Position numbers and translations under genes: made by a program
Assembly (NCBI RefSeq): GCF_000173655.1
Contig: NZ_ABZU01000001.1
Span: 282,231-346,230 of the forward strand
Origin: Corynebacterium amycolatum SK46
Lineage (GTDB): Bacteria; Actinomycetota; Actinomycetes; Mycobacteriales; Mycobacteriaceae
Length of the DNA: 64,000 nucleotides
Direction: 5' to 3'
The notes under the pieces: generated by a model
The model's input: only the letters and a program-made list of their open reading frames with translations
Databases searched by the model: none
What the model was told of the DNA's origin: nothing
Part shown: positions 9,863 to 20,014 of the stretch, piece after piece
Layout: every line of letters begins with the position of its first letter
Position numbering within the stretch: the first letter of the stretch is position 1

Positions 9863-11277
9863 CGTGGCGTTTCACACTCCAGGCTTAGTAAGTCTTGTAC
9901 GGTTTCTCGTCTTAATATTTGGGTCACTTGACCATCGCATACCGACACTACTGGTGGTCGCGTCAGCATGTTGTAGCGGCTGGCCATTGCGTAACAGTAT
10001 GCCCCAGTAGCAGCGAGCGCGAACAGATCCCCCTCGACAATGTCGCTCGGGTAGTTCGCATCGTTAATCAGAATGTCTCCCGATTCACAGTGCTTTCCGA
10101 CGACGCGGGTGGGAATCCTGGAACCGGACACCTCGCGATTAACGACGCGACCATCATAGTTCGAGCCATAAAGCGCCGGACGAATATTGTCGCTCATTCC
10201 GCCATCGACCGATACGTAACGACGGGTCATGCCATCATCGATGGTCACATCCTTCAAAGTACCCACTTCGTACACGGTGACCATGGACGGGCCAACGATG
10301 GCACGACCTGGTTCAACGGCCACTGTCGGAGCCGCAATGCCGATACGCTGCGCAAGCTTGTCCACGGCAGTGAGAATCTCGTCGGCAAGCGGAGCAACGT
10401 CCAGGGGCTGCTCGCCTGCGGTGTAGGCGATACCGAAACCGCCGCCGAGGTCGAGAGTGTTGAAGTGTTCCGAGATTTCAGTGCCGTGGCGTTCGACCAG
10501 CTTTTCCACCAGTGAGAACACGCGCTCGGCGGCGAGAATGAAACCGTCGGAATCGACAATCTGAGAGCCGATGTGGCAGTGCAGGCCGACTAAACGCAGG
10601 TTCTCGTCTTCTTCCACGAGGCTGGAGGCCTCCAGCGCCGAACCGGACGCGAGGGAAAAGCCAAACTTCTGATCCTCATGCGCGGTAGCGATGAACTCGT
10701 GGGTGTGCGCTTCCACGCCGGGCTTCACGCGGACGAGCACATCCTGCACCACGCCTGCTTCAGCCGCCACCTGGGACAGGCGACGCAGCTCCGAACGGGA
10801 GTCAAGCACAATCTTTCCCACGCCAGCGGAGATAGCATCACGCAGCTCAGCGGTGGACTTGTTATTGCCGTGGAAGGTCATGTCCTTGGCTGGGAAGCCC
10901 GCAGCCAGAGCGATAGCCATCTCGTTGCCCGAGGCGACATCGAGATGCAGCCCCTCCTCCATTACCCAGCGGGCAATGGTCTTCGACAGGAAAGCCTTGG
11001 ATGCGTAGTGGACATTCTCCGCGCCGCGGAAAGCCTTGGCCATCGAGCGGCAGCGGGAGCGGAAGTCCTGCTCATCGACGACAAAAACCGGCGTGCCAAA
11101 TTCCTTGGCAATGTCGACCAGGCTCACGCCGCCAATCTCCACCGAGCCGGGATTCTCTTCGTCAGCGTCCCGACGACGGGCGGTAGTTGGCCAGACATGC
11201 GCTGGTAGTTCATTAAATTGGGTGGAATCGGGTCGGGTGTAACCACCCAGTTCGAAACCATTGCCGTCGATAGGCAC
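9859..11277 (-). CDS. lysA: Diaminopimelate decarboxylase
   Basis: LysA decarboxylates meso-diaminopimelate to lysine using pyridoxal phosphate. The 472-residue alanine-racemase-fold enzyme has the PLP lysine in [10 protein letters not shown] (K94), the glycine loop [10 protein letters not shown], and the active-site CESGDIL near the C-terminus. The GTG start at 11277 gives an N-terminal extension of about 20 residues before [10 protein letters not shown], where the C. glutamicum enzyme begins to match, so the true start could be slightly further in. The gene sits 65 bp after argS; the argS-lysA pair is a known co-regulated corynebacterial operon, here continuing into hom-thrB. Confidence 0.96.
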   Translation of the reverse strand: MPIDGNGFELGGYTRPDSTQFNELPAHVWPTTARRRDADEENPGSVEIGGVSLVDIAKEFGTPVFVVDEQDFRSRCRSMAKAFRGAENVHYASKAFLSKTIARWVMEEGLHLDVASGNEMAIALAAGFPAKDMTFHGNNKSTAELRDAISAGVGKIVLDSRSELRRLSQVAAEAGVVQDVLVRVKPGVEAHTHEFIATAHEDQKFGFSLASGSALEASSLVEEDENLRLVGLHCHIGSQIVDSDGFILAAERVFSLVEKLVERHGTEISEHFNTLDLGGGFGIAYTAGEQPLDVAPLADEILTAVDKLAQRIGIAAPTVAVEPGRAIVGPSMVTVYEVGTLKDVTIDDGMTRRYVSVDGGMSDNIRPALYGSNYDGRVVNREVSGSRIPTRVVGKHCESGDILINDANYPSDIVEGDLFALAATGAYCYAMASRYNMLTRPPVVSVCDGQVTQILRRETVQDLLSLECETPR

Positions 11278-11342
11278 GAAACAGCTCTCTTTCTCCGTTA
11301 CCCGGACGGAGCAACGGGGTGTAGTTTTACGGGCGCGTTCGA

Positions 11343-12995
11343 CTACATGCGCTCAGGTGCGGTAACACCGAGCAGCTGCAGAGCATTGGCCAGCGTCTGG
11401 CGGGTAGCCTCAGCCAGGCCGAGACGAGCACGGTGCAGCTCGGATACCTCTTCGTCTGCCTTTGGCAGAATCTGGCAGGTGTCGTAGAAGCGGTGGAAGA
11501 CACCGGCGAGCTGCTCAGCGTAACGGGCAATGCGGTGTGGTTCCCGCAGGTCAGCAGCAGACTTGATGATGGCCGGGAACTCACCGATAGTGCGGATGAG
11601 CTCACCTTCGTGGTCCTCTACCAGCAGGGAGAAGTCAGCGCCTTCGCTGGTCACACCGGTCTCTTCGGCACGGCGACCGATTGAGCACAGACGAGCGTGG
11701 CCGTACTGGACATAGTAGACCGGGTTGTCGCTGGACTGCGAAGCCCATAGCCCCAGGTCAATATCCAGGCTGGAGTCGACGGAGGAACGGATTAGCGAGT
11801 AGCGAGCAGCATCGACACCGATGGACTCAACCAGGTCGTCCAAGGTGACCACTGTGCCCGCACGCTTGGACATCCGGACGGCCTTGCCGTCGCGAAGCAA
11901 GTTGACCATCTGACCGATGAGTACCTCGACGCCGTCGGCGTTGTAGCCGAGCGCGGCAGCGGCGGCGCGCAGACGCGCGATGTAGCCGTGGTGATCGGCA
12001 CCCAGCATGTAAATGCATAGGTTGTGGCCGCGGTCGAACTTGTTCTTAACGTATGCGATGTCACCTGCGATGTAGGCTGCGTCGCCGTCGGACTTGATGA
12101 CCACGCGGTCCTTGTCGTCACCGTAATCGGTGGACTTCAGCCACCATGCGCCGTCAGCTTCGTAGAGCTTGCCGTTTTCCTTCAGGGAATTGACAGCTGC
12201 TTCCACCTGACCGGACTCGAACAGCGAGTTTTCGTGGAAGTAAACGTCGAAGTCGGTGCCGAACTCGTGCAGAGATTCCTTGATGTGCTCGAACATCATG
12301 TCCACGCCGATGGCGCGGAAGTGCTCCTGAACCTCTTCCTCAGAGCCCTCGAGTGCCTGCGGGTTCTTCTCCAGCACGGCAGCGGCGATGTCTTGGATGT
12401 ACTCTCCGCCGTAGCCATCTTCCGGAGTCGGCTGGTTGCGAGCGGCTGCAACCAGGGAGTCGGAGAAGCGGTCAATCTGGCGACCGTGGTCATTGAAGTA
12501 GTACTCACGGGTGACCTTGGCACCGGTGGCGGACAGGACACGACCGAGAGCGTCACCGACTGCTGCCCAGCGAGTACCACCCAGGTGGATTGGCCCGGTC
12601 GGATTTGCGGAGACAAACTCCAGGTTCACGTCGAGGTTGGAGTTGAAGTCGGCATGACCCCACTTCTCCCCCGCTGCCAGGACCTCCTCGACGATCTTGC
12701 CCTGGGCATCGGAGGCCAGGCGAATGTTAATAAAGCCCGGGCCTGCGATGATTGCTTCATCGATCCCTTCAGAAGCGCCGAGTGCTGTGGCAATTTCAGT
12801 TGCCAAGTCACGCGGCACCATGCCGACACGCTTGCCCAGCTGCATGGCGATATTGGTTGCGTAGTCGCCGTGCTCAGGGTTACGCGGACGCTCGACGGTC
12901 GGGTTTTCCGGCACGATAGAGACATCGGCATCGTGGGAAGTCAAAACCTCGACGGTGACTTTTCGGACTAGTACAGCAAGATCAGCAGGATTCAC
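11343..12995 (-). CDS. argS: Arginyl-tRNA synthetase
   Basis: This class I aminoacyl-tRNA synthetase charges tRNA-Arg. The 550-residue protein has an N-terminal additional domain, a HIGH-like signature in [13 protein letters not shown] (residues 128-140), the KMSKS-like MSKRAG motif and the C-terminal DALR anticodon-binding domain (from about residue 430, including [22 protein letters not shown]). It is the first gene of the leftward argS-lysA-hom-thrB string; its promoter must lie in the 200-bp gap shared with the divergent lut operon. Confidence 0.97.
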   Translation of the reverse strand: MNPADLAVLVRKVTVEVLTSHDADVSIVPENPTVERPRNPEHGDYATNIAMQLGKRVGMVPRDLATEIATALGASEGIDEAIIAGPGFINIRLASDAQGKIVEEVLAAGEKWGHADFNSNLDVNLEFVSANPTGPIHLGGTRWAAVGDALGRVLSATGAKVTREYYFNDHGRQIDRFSDSLVAAARNQPTPEDGYGGEYIQDIAAAVLEKNPQALEGSEEEVQEHFRAIGVDMMFEHIKESLHEFGTDFDVYFHENSLFESGQVEAAVNSLKENGKLYEADGAWWLKSTDYGDDKDRVVIKSDGDAAYIAGDIAYVKNKFDRGHNLCIYMLGADHHGYIARLRAAAAALGYNADGVEVLIGQMVNLLRDGKAVRMSKRAGTVVTLDDLVESIGVDAARYSLIRSSVDSSLDIDLGLWASQSSDNPVYYVQYGHARLCSIGRRAEETGVTSEGADFSLLVEDHEGELIRTIGEFPAIIKSAADLREPHRIARYAEQLAGVFHRFYDTCQILPKADEEVSELHRARLGLAEATRQTLANALQLLGVTAPERM

Positions 12996-13208
12996 GATTG
13001 CCTATCCTATTAGGTCAATCGCAGTCGTGGAAACATCAGCCACCAAAAGATTGTTTTGAGGGGTATCTGCAGGCCACCGCATCCGGCTGCCCTACGCCCC
13101 TTTCACGATCCAGCCGAATTCAAGTTGAGAACAGATTTAATCCGGGTCTAGGCGTAGCATTCAGGTAGGAAATTATTGCCTTACCCCTCAACCCATTTTG
13201 GAGCGACC

Positions 13209-13998
13209 GTGAAAGTAGCACTTTTCGCGACCTGCATCGGGGACATGATGTTTCCAGATGCAGTGAGTGCGACCGCCAGAGTTCTCACGCGTCTAGGATG
13301 CGATGTGGTCTTTCCACCACAACAAACCTGCTGCGGCCAAATGCACGTCAACACCGGATACCAGAAGGAAGTCCTTCCTCAGCTGGACACCTACGCTGAT
13401 GCTTTTGCAGATTCCTCGATTGACTACGTTGTCGCCCCGTCCGGTTCCTGCGCCGGTGCCGTTCGCCACCAGCATCCGATGATTGCGGGCCGCTACGGTA
13501 CTCGTGCCCAAGTCCATGCGGCACAGGCCTGCGCGAACAAGACACTGGATCTCTCCGAGTTCATCACCGATATCGCTGGTGTGACTGACGTCGGTGCTTT
13601 TTTCCCCCCACTCAGTGACCTACCACTCCACCTGCCACAGTTTGCGGGTGCTCAAGGTGGGTGACCGCCCGTGGCGGCTGCTCAGTGCAGTCGATGGAAT
13701 CGACCTGCGCGAGCTGCCCGGCGCGGCGGAGTGCTGCGGTTTCGGCGGCACCTTCTCGGTGAAGAATGCGGAGACCTCTGCTGCAATGGTTGCCGACAAG
13801 ACAGCCAATATCCGCGCTACGGAAGCGGAGTTCGTCACCGCTGGCGATGCTTCCTGCTTGCTCAATATCGGTGGCGCGCTGCGTCGCCAGGACTCCGGCG
13901 TGCACGCCATCCACATGGCCGAGATTCTGGCCTCCACCAAGGAGACCCCGTTTGATGTGCGCAACCGCCAAGAGGCTTCCCTGCGAGGTGAACAGTAA
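13209..13998 (+). pseudogene. lutA: lutA (lactate-oxidation Fe-S subunit), frameshifted
   Basis: LutA is the cysteine-rich (CCG-domain) subunit of the LutABC iron-sulfur L-lactate oxidation complex. The first reading frame runs from a GTG at 13209 (GGAG ribosome-binding site 6 nt upstream) with KVALFATCIGDMMFPD and QQTCCGQMHVNTGYQ, until a run of six T and six C at 13598-13609. The second half (HSVTYHSTCHSLRVLK, AECCGFGGTFSVKN) continues in another frame to 13998. Removing one C restores one protein of about 262 residues joining AFFPHSVTYHS. The lesion is therefore a +1 change in a homopolymer: a true mutation, a phase-variable tract or a sequencing error. The stop overlaps the lutB start (TAATG). 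Confidence 0.87.
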
Positions 13999-15596
13999 TG
14001 GTCGCAATTAACGTCGGCATGCCAGCCCTTCCTCCACGCGCACCGCACAACGTCGGGCATCTACGTGGTACGCGCGGGTTCACGGCCGCCGCGCACGAGG
14101 AACTCAAGAACACTCGCATGCGCGAAAATGTCGGTCATGCCACGCGTTCGATTCGTAAGAAGCGCGCGCACGTCGTAGCCGAGAAGAATGACTGGGAGCA
14201 GCTACGGCTCGCAGGCAGCCACATCAAGCGCGATGTTATGGCGCGTCTGCCGGAACTGCTGGAGCAGTTCGAAGAGTCGGTTACGGACGCCGGCGGTCAC
14301 GTCCACTGGGCGCGCGATGCCGCCGAGGCAAACCGCATCATCACGGACTTGGTGAAAGAGACCGGTGAAGAAAAGGTCGTCAAGATTAAGTCGATGGCCA
14401 CGCAGGAAATCGGCTTGAACGAAGCGCTTGCCGACGCCGGCATCACCGCCCGCGAAACCGACTTGGCGGAACTCATCGTTCAGCTTGCCGACGATATGCC
14501 GAGCCACATCCTGGTTCCTGCTATCCACCGCAATCGCGAGGATATCCGCGAGATCTTCCTCAATGGAATCCCCGGAGTCGACCCGGACCTGAAAGCCAAT
14601 CCGGCCGAGCTGGCCGAGGCATCCCGTAAGTTCCTGCGCGAGCAGTTTATGGAGGCCAAGGTTGCAATTTCCGGCGCCAACTTCGGTGTGGCCGAAACCG
14701 GTACTGTGGCCGTCGTCGAATCTGAGGGCAACGGCCGTATGTGTCTCACACTGCCGGAAACACTGATTTCGGTGATGGGTATTGAGAAGTTGCTTCCCAC
14801 CTTCCAGGACTTGGAAGTCTTCTTGCAGCTACTGCCACGGTCGTCGACAGGCGAGCGTATGAATCCCTACACCTCTCTGTGGACGGGAACGACGGACGGC
14901 GACGGCCCGAAGAATTTCCACATTGTGTTGCTGGACAATGGGCGCTCGGCCACTCTTGCCGATCCGATTGGGCGTGAAGCGCTGAAGTGCATTCGCTGCT
15001 CGGCATGCCTGAATATCTGCCCTGTTTATGAACACGTGGGCGGGCACGCTTACGGTTCGGTCTACCCGGGCCCGATTGGTGCGATTTTGTCCCCGCAGCT
15101 CACTGGCATGGATTCCTACGATGATCCGAATGCTTCGCTGCCCTATGCGTCTTCGCTGTGCGGGGCTTGCTTTGAGGTCTGCCCGGTGCGAATTGACATC
15201 CCTGCGGCACTGCTGGAGCTGCGCCACCGTAAGGTCACGGAACACCGCCCGCCGGTGGAGGGCAAGCTGTTTGCCACACTCGGGTTCATCATGGGCAATC
15301 AGAAGCTGTGGAACATGAGCGCAAAGATGGCCTCCCTCGCCCGCGTACTCGGGTTGAAGGACGGCGAGATTCACGCCCTGCCGCTCTTCCTCAGCGGATG
15401 GTCCGATGCGCGTGATACCCCGGTTCCGCCGAAGAAGCCGTTCCGCTCACTGTGGGGTTCGGCGGATTTCTCGACGCAGCTGGCACGCGAATCGGCCAAT
15501 CAGGTTCCGACGAAGATTAATGGGCTGTCAGGTTCTGATCAATCTGACTCGTCCGACACATCCGGCAAGTCTGACGCGACCAACAAGGAGGCCTAG
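13998..15596 (+). CDS. lutB: Lactate utilization iron-sulfur protein LutB
   Basis: LutB is the ferredoxin-like subunit of the LutABC complex that oxidizes L-lactate to pyruvate. The 532-residue protein has an N-terminal LUD domain (including KSMATQEIGLNEAL and GANFGVAETGTVAVVESEGN) and two cysteine clusters for [4Fe-4S] centres: CIRCSACLNICP (C331, C334, C337, C341) and CGACFEVCP (C388, C391, C395). The C-terminal 40 residues are a low-complexity Ser/Asp tail. The start codon overlaps the lutA stop by one base, so LutB translation would normally be coupled to LutA; the lutA frameshift may therefore lower LutB yield. Confidence 0.93.
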   Translation: MVAINVGMPALPPRAPHNVGHLRGTRGFTAAAHEELKNTRMRENVGHATRSIRKKRAHVVAEKNDWEQLRLAGSHIKRDVMARLPELLEQFEESVTDAGGHVHWARDAAEANRIITDLVKETGEEKVVKIKSMATQEIGLNEALADAGITARETDLAELIVQLADDMPSHILVPAIHRNREDIREIFLNGIPGVDPDLKANPAELAEASRKFLREQFMEAKVAISGANFGVAETGTVAVVESEGNGRMCLTLPETLISVMGIEKLLPTFQDLEVFLQLLPRSSTGERMNPYTSLWTGTTDGDGPKNFHIVLLDNGRSATLADPIGREALKCIRCSACLNICPVYEHVGGHAYGSVYPGPIGAILSPQLTGMDSYDDPNASLPYASSLCGACFEVCPVRIDIPAALLELRHRKVTEHRPPVEGKLFATLGFIMGNQKLWNMSAKMASLARVLGLKDGEIHALPLFLSGWSDARDTPVPPKKPFRSLWGSADFSTQLARESANQVPTKINGLSGSDQSDSSDTSGKSDATNKEA

Positions 15597-15598
15597 CT

Positions 15599-16342
15599 AT
15601 GCCCCACTCCTCAGCATCCGCGAACATTGCCAAGAGCGAAATCCTCGAGCGTATCCGCAATGCTCAGAAAATCGCCTTCGAAGGCCGTGATTTGGCCTCT
15701 GACGTGGGCATCATCCCTGGCGAGCCCGGCGCGCATTTCGACATCCCACGCGACTACGAGCGCTCCTCCAACCTGACGGCCAAAGAGATCATTTCGCTTG
15801 CCGACGAGCGCATCGCCGATTACAAAGCCGACGTGCGCCGCTGTGGCAGCTCGGCAACCGACATCAATGAGGCTGTGAAGAAGGCAATTGCTGATGTCGG
15901 GGCCTCGTTGATTGGTATTCCCGAAGGCCTAGACCGCGAGTGGGTTGCGGGGTTGGGTGGCGCTGTTGATGAGTCAGCTGCTGCCGATTCGTCGGTTGAA
16001 CTGCGCGTCGACACCGGTTTCACCGCCGAAGCGCTGGACGAGCTCGACGCGATTGTCACCAGCTCTGCTGTCACCTGCGCCGAGACCGGCACCATTTTCC
16101 TGGACGGTTCGGCCACTTCTGGGCGCCGCGCGCTGACCTTGGTACCAGATATTCACATCTGCGTTGTGCCCACTTCCACGGTCGTCTACGGTATCCCGGA
16201 GGCAATTTCCCGTCTACGCGAGAGCGATCCCACCGCTCCAATCACTATGATTTCGGGGCCTTCTGCGACCTCGGACATCGAGCTTTCCCGAGTCGAAGGT
16301 GTTCATGGTCCGCGCACGCTGATTGTGATTATCGCTGGGTAG
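15599..16342 (+). CDS. lutC: Lactate utilization protein LutC
   Basis: LutC is the third subunit of the LutABC lactate oxidation complex. The 247-residue LUD-domain protein has the typical ending with AVTCAETGTIFLDGS, RALTLVPDIHICVVPTSTVV and ISGPSATSDIELSRVEGVHGPRTL. The ATG follows the lutB stop after 2 bp with GGAGG nearby, so the three genes form one operon. Nothing is unusual apart from the frameshift in the partner lutA. Confidence 0.94.
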   Translation: MPHSSASANIAKSEILERIRNAQKIAFEGRDLASDVGIIPGEPGAHFDIPRDYERSSNLTAKEIISLADERIADYKADVRRCGSSATDINEAVKKAIADVGASLIGIPEGLDREWVAGLGGAVDESAAADSSVELRVDTGFTAEALDELDAIVTSSAVTCAETGTIFLDGSATSGRRALTLVPDIHICVVPTSTVVYGIPEAISRLRESDPTAPITMISGPSATSDIELSRVEGVHGPRTLIVIIAG

Positions 16343-16362
16343 TAGCACCAAGGAGAATTGTC

Positions 16363-16509
16363 ATGAGCGACTCGCACACGGGATTCACACGCAGCGATGA
16401 GTGGTTCGAATCGAACGGAGTACGGTGCGCAGCCGCTGTCTATCGCCCCAATGGCAGATTCCAGGTGCACCCGAAAACAAAAATCCCTAAAGCAACCAGG
16501 CGAATCTAA
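16363..16509 (+). pseudogene. Short remnant resembling the N-terminus of an alpha/beta hydrolase
   Basis: A 48-codon frame starts at an ATG with a strong AAGGAG ribosome-binding site 7 nt upstream, 20 bp after lutC. Its N-terminal part (FTRSDEWFESNGVRCAAAVYRPNG) reads like the opening strand of a secreted or cytosolic alpha/beta hydrolase, where a substrate-cap segment of this form precedes the catalytic domain. After about 36 residues the similarity stops and the frame ends at 16509, just 30 bp from the 3' end of a tRNA gene. No nucleophile or oxyanion motif remains. It is best read as a truncated gene whose translation signals survive; the family call is from pattern recognition and is tentative. 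Confidence 0.5.
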
Positions 16510-16538
16510 TCGAACCTGACCGCTTAAGGGATAAAACG

Positions 16539-16611
16539 TGCCCCCGAGAGGAGTCGAACCTCCGACCTTCGGTACCGGAAACCGGCGCTCTATCCACTGA
16601 GCTACGGGGGC
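16539..16611 (-). tRNA. tRNA-Arg, anticodon CCG
   Basis: The reverse strand folds as a cloverleaf: acceptor arms GCCCCCG and CGGGGGC, a D arm with GCTC/GAGC, an anticodon loop TTCCGGT giving anticodon CCG, and a T arm GGAGG-TTCGACT-CCTCT. The CCA tail is not encoded; the discriminator base is A. The lowest anticodon-stem pair (C27-A43) is mismatched. It reads CGG arginine codons. Confidence 0.93.
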
Positions 16612-16728
16612 TTGTGGCACAAGTACAACAAGTGCAACGAGAAGAGATGTTACCACTTGGCTGGGACGATTAGCGAAATGCCCCGCACCCCAGCCAAAAC
16701 TCCACGGTGCAGTCCACTATGGATCCAA

Positions 16729-17520
16729 CTATGCGGCCTCAGAAACCTGGTCTTCCTCAATAGGACACACCACGGGCACGCCTTCGTCATCAAGCACGCG
16801 GGCTCGAATTCCATAGACGCGGGCCAAAAGGTCCGGAGCGAGAACATCAGCAGGACTCCCCTGGGCAACCACGTGGCCGTCGTGAAGCATGACAAGCTCA
16901 TCGCAGTAGCGGGCGGCGAGATTGAGATCGTGGATTGCGACGAGCGCCAAGGAGCTCCGTGAGGTGACCTCCGCGCGGACGAGCTGTAGGAGTTCCACCT
17001 GGTGGCGCAGGTCGAGGGCGGAGGTGGGTTCGTCGAGAAGCATGACCTCGGGATCGCGGACAAACATCTGCGCGACGGCGACGAGCTGACGCTGACCGCC
17101 GGAGAGCTCGCCGACGAAGCGGTCGGCAAGGTGCTCAATACCAACCTTGCGGAGAGCCGCCGCCGTGTGCTCAATCTCGGAGCCGCGCACGCGCAGACGC
17201 CCGGCGCGCCGCCCAGAGACCAACACCGATTCAAACGCGGTCAGCGAGGCACTTGCTGGCAAATCCTGGGGCACGTAGCCGACGACATCGCGCAGTTCGG
17301 AGCCGATGACCCGCTCACTGTCACGAGTCAGCACAATCTCCCCGGACATGGGCTTTCGAATCCCCGCCAGGGCGGTCATCAGTGTGGACTTGCCCGCAGC
17401 GTTTGGGCCGAGCAAACCCGTCACCGTACCTGGTTTCAGCGTGCGTATTGATGCCCCGCGCAGCACCTTCCGCTTGCCATAGCCTGCGGCTACTTCCTTG
17501 ACATCGAGAAATACGCCCAT
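16729..17520 (-). CDS. Siderophore ABC transporter ATP-binding protein (FecE/FhuC-like)
   Basis: The ATPase subunit of an iron-siderophore importer. From the ATG at 17520 it is 263 residues, with Walker A GPNAAGKST (38-46), the Q-loop in VPQDLPAS, the signature ELSGGQRQ (138-145), Walker B VMLLDEP (159-165) and the switch histidine in VAIHDLNLAARYCDELVML. The PQDLP and NLAARYCDE features are typical of the FepC/FhuC branch. The ATG overlaps the stop of the permease gene (TAATG), which decides the start over a GTG 9 nt upstream. It is last in the leftward binding protein-permease-ATPase operon, so it should follow DtxR control. Confidence 0.92.
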   Translation of the reverse strand: MGVFLDVKEVAAGYGKRKVLRGASIRTLKPGTVTGLLGPNAAGKSTLMTALAGIRKPMSGEIVLTRDSERVIGSELRDVVGYVPQDLPASASLTAFESVLVSGRRAGRLRVRGSEIEHTAAALRKVGIEHLADRFVGELSGGQRQLVAVAQMFVRDPEVMLLDEPTSALDLRHQVELLQLVRAEVTSRSSLALVAIHDLNLAARYCDELVMLHDGHVVAQGSPADVLAPDLLARVYGIRARVLDDEGVPVVCPIEEDQVSEAA

Positions 17521-18695
17521 TAGTTCCACACCGTCCTCTTACGCAGGAAAACCAAGCCAACAAAGAATGGGACACCGACGATTGCGGTAATGATGCCAAT
17601 CGGCACTGCCACACCCGGCACCACCGTGATGGATACCGCATGAGCTGCCGCAAGCAGCGCCGCGCCTGCCGCCATCGATGCAGGGGCAAAGAAGCGCTGT
17701 TCTTCACCGACCAGCATGCGCGCAATGTGTGGGCCGACCAGTCCGATGAAGCCGATGATGCCGGCAAAGGCCACTGCGGTTGCCGCCAGCAGCGAGGCTA
17801 CAATCAGCGTCGCAATGCGCAGCCTATCCACATTGATGCCCACGGCTTTTGCGCGGGCATCGCCAAGTCGCAGCACCGTCAGCGCCCACGCATAGCGGAT
17901 GGTGAACGGAACGGCGATCAGCAGCGCTGCCGCAATGATGCCGTTAGCCACCCAGTTCGCGCGCTGTAGCGAGCCCATTGTCCAGAACACAATCTGCTGG
18001 AGAGCCTCGGTAGTCGCGCGGTATTGCAACAGCGCCAACAGCGCTTGGAATAGAAAAACGAGACCAATACCCAGCAGAATCATCGATTCCTTACCCGAGC
18101 CGCGCCATACCGACGCCGCCGCCACAATCGCCACAGCGACGACGGATGATACCCAGGCCACAGCCGCTAAGTTGAACTGCGCATGCGGAATGATTACCCA
18201 GCCCAGCACAATCGATGCCGCCCCACCGAAAGCCGCTGCAGCCGAAATACCGAGCGTAAACGGCTCCGCCAGAGGGTTGTCGAGGATTGTCTGCATCTGT
18301 GCGCCGGCAAGCGACAGCGCTGCACCAATCAGCACTGCCATCACTGATGCAGGCAGGCGCAGCTTCCACAGCACCGTACGAGTGGTTTCGTCAACATCAT
18401 TCGGGCTCACGATGCCCCGGACGACATCCCCCACACTCAGTGACATCGGCCCCACGATTGTCGCCACTACAAACGCGCACACGGCCAGACCCACCAGCAC
18501 CGCAATAACGGCAATCTTCCGGGCTGAGCGTCGTCGGTACTGTCGCGCAGAGTCGTAGGTCGTGCTTGACGACGGACACTCGTGCTGTTCGGTGGCGGGC
18601 TGCGACTCTTGACCACCTCTGTCATTGGTGGAGGTGGGTTCGCGGGGTTCGTCGTCAAGCCCTGACGCGGGAGCGTGCAGATTGGTGTAAGTCAT
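17520..18695 (-). CDS. Siderophore ABC transporter permease (FecCD family)
   Basis: The membrane channel of the iron-siderophore importer. The 391-residue protein starts with about 60 polar residues (rich in Ser, Thr, Glu and Arg) before the first helix (IAVIAVLVGLAVCAFVVATIVGPM), longer than usual. The remaining 330 residues follow the FecCD pattern with LRLPASVMAVLIGAALSLAGAQMQTILDNPLAEPFTLGIS and FIGLVGPHIARMLVG. Only one permease gene is present, so the channel is presumably a homodimer. It is preceded by the binding-protein gene (30 bp gap) and overlaps the ATPase gene. Confidence 0.92.
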   Translation of the reverse strand: MTYTNLHAPASGLDDEPREPTSTNDRGGQESQPATEQHECPSSSTTYDSARQYRRRSARKIAVIAVLVGLAVCAFVVATIVGPMSLSVGDVVRGIVSPNDVDETTRTVLWKLRLPASVMAVLIGAALSLAGAQMQTILDNPLAEPFTLGISAAAAFGGAASIVLGWVIIPHAQFNLAAVAWVSSVVAVAIVAAASVWRGSGKESMILLGIGLVFLFQALLALLQYRATTEALQQIVFWTMGSLQRANWVANGIIAAALLIAVPFTIRYAWALTVLRLGDARAKAVGINVDRLRIATLIVASLLAATAVAFAGIIGFIGLVGPHIARMLVGEEQRFFAPASMAAGAALLAAAHAVSITVVPGVAVPIGIITAIVGVPFFVGLVFLRKRTVWN

Positions 18696-18725
18696 CTGAT
18701 TCCTTCTTCGATGGTGGAAGATGGG

Positions 18726-19928
18726 TTACTTGGTCGGCTCCAGCGCGGTGAAGAAGGTGCCGCTGAGTTCGAAGGGCAGGTAGTCCTTGTGGAACTTGGC
18801 GAAGTCAGCGACTGGGTCGAGGTCAGCGAACTCTTCGGGGTGAATCCACTTAGCGAACTGCTCGAGGGCGAAGACGTTGTACGGCGAGTCGTAGAACTGG
18901 TGGAAGGCGGCGTACAGGTCCCCCTTCTTCGGCGCGGTCAGGGTGTCAAAACCCGGCGTCTTCAGCAGACCTTCCAGAGTGCGCTGTGCGGTCTCTGGGG
19001 TGGCGGTGTAACCGAGCTCAACGTGTGGCAGGATTTCCGGCTTCTTCGGGTCCAGTGCCCAGGAACCGCCTGTGGCGATGATCTTTTCCGGCTGGACGGA
19101 CAGGACCTTCTCTGCGGTCACGTCGCCCGATTCGGTGTCGAGGAGGCTGTCTCCGAGGTTCTCGCCGCCGGCTGCTGTGACGAGGTCACCGAGGTTGGAC
19201 TTGTTGACGGTCGAGCAGCAATCCTTGAGGCCAGCTGCTCGCCAAACGAAGGTCTTTGGCTTGTCTTCGAGTTTGGCGGCGCGTTCGGCGATCTCGTTGA
19301 CGCGCTTAGTGTAGAAGTCGGTGAACTTCTTGGCATTGTCCTGCTCGTCGACGATCTGGCCGAGGAGCTCGACGGACTTGGCGGTATTCTCCAGGGGCTT
19401 CTGACGGAAGTCGGTAAATACGTACTTCAGACCTGCCTGATCGAGCTTGGTGAGGAAACCAGACTCCTCCGCGGCCTTCTTATGATCAAGGGTCATGACG
19501 ACCACATCTGGGTCGTGGGAGATGAGGTTCTCCACTGTGACATCGCCCTTGGCAATATTGCCGATGGTCGGCAAGTCCTTCAGCTCTGGGTTCGTCTCGA
19601 AAAGCTTGGTTTCAAACGACGGTGCGCCCGAATGCAGATCGCTGCCCATGGCGACAACGTGGTCACCCGGGTTTTCTTGGTCAAGCATCGCGGTGACAAA
19701 CATGGCGCGGCCTTCACCGAGCACGACTCGTTCTGGCTGCTTGTCGAAGGTCACAGTGCGACCTGCGACATCAGTGACAGTGAGTTCTCCCTTGTTGTCG
19801 GCGGCTTCGTTCGACTCCGCGTCCGCACCGCATGCTGTAGCGACGAAGCTCAGCGCTGCACACCCGATTGCGGCCAGAGTTTTGGTCTTTGGCGCGGTTT
19901 TAGCCTTGGCGAAAATATTGACTCTCAT
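18726..19928 (-). CDS. Iron-siderophore binding lipoprotein (FecB/FepB-like)
   Basis: The cell-surface substrate-binding lipoprotein of the importer. The 400-residue protein has a basic N-terminus (KAKTAPKTK), a hydrophobic stretch and the lipobox FVATAC with lipidated Cys33. A periplasmic-binding-protein III (TroA/FecB) fold follows, with TVTDVAGRTVTFDKQPERVV and LISHDPDVVVMTLD. It heads the leftward operon, and a DtxR-type box lies about 90 bp upstream, which predicts repression in iron-replete cells. The siderophore cannot be identified; no biosynthesis genes lie in the window. Confidence 0.93.
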   Translation of the reverse strand: MRVNIFAKAKTAPKTKTLAAIGCAALSFVATACGADAESNEAADNKGELTVTDVAGRTVTFDKQPERVVLGEGRAMFVTAMLDQENPGDHVVAMGSDLHSGAPSFETKLFETNPELKDLPTIGNIAKGDVTVENLISHDPDVVVMTLDHKKAAEESGFLTKLDQAGLKYVFTDFRQKPLENTAKSVELLGQIVDEQDNAKKFTDFYTKRVNEIAERAAKLEDKPKTFVWRAAGLKDCCSTVNKSNLGDLVTAAGGENLGDSLLDTESGDVTAEKVLSVQPEKIIATGGSWALDPKKPEILPHVELGYTATPETAQRTLEGLLKTPGFDTLTAPKKGDLYAAFHQFYDSPYNVFALEQFAKWIHPEEFADLDPVADFAKFHKDYLPFELSGTFFTALEPTK

Positions 19929-20014
19929 GCGTTCTTGTTTCTGCCCTATTTATCTCTGCGTAGTTTTTTGGTGTTTAGGGTGCACAAAGAGAAGTGAATA
20001 CTCACCCCTTTGCA

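Noticed and set aside
13016-13208. An LldR-type operator upstream of lutA
   Set aside because: No TNGT/ACNA inverted motif of the expected spacing was found in the gap between argS and lutA.
16539-16611. tRNA-Arg as an attachment site of a present mobile element
   Set aside because: No integrase or direct repeat of the tRNA 3' end was found nearby; only the hydrolase remnant hints at past loss.
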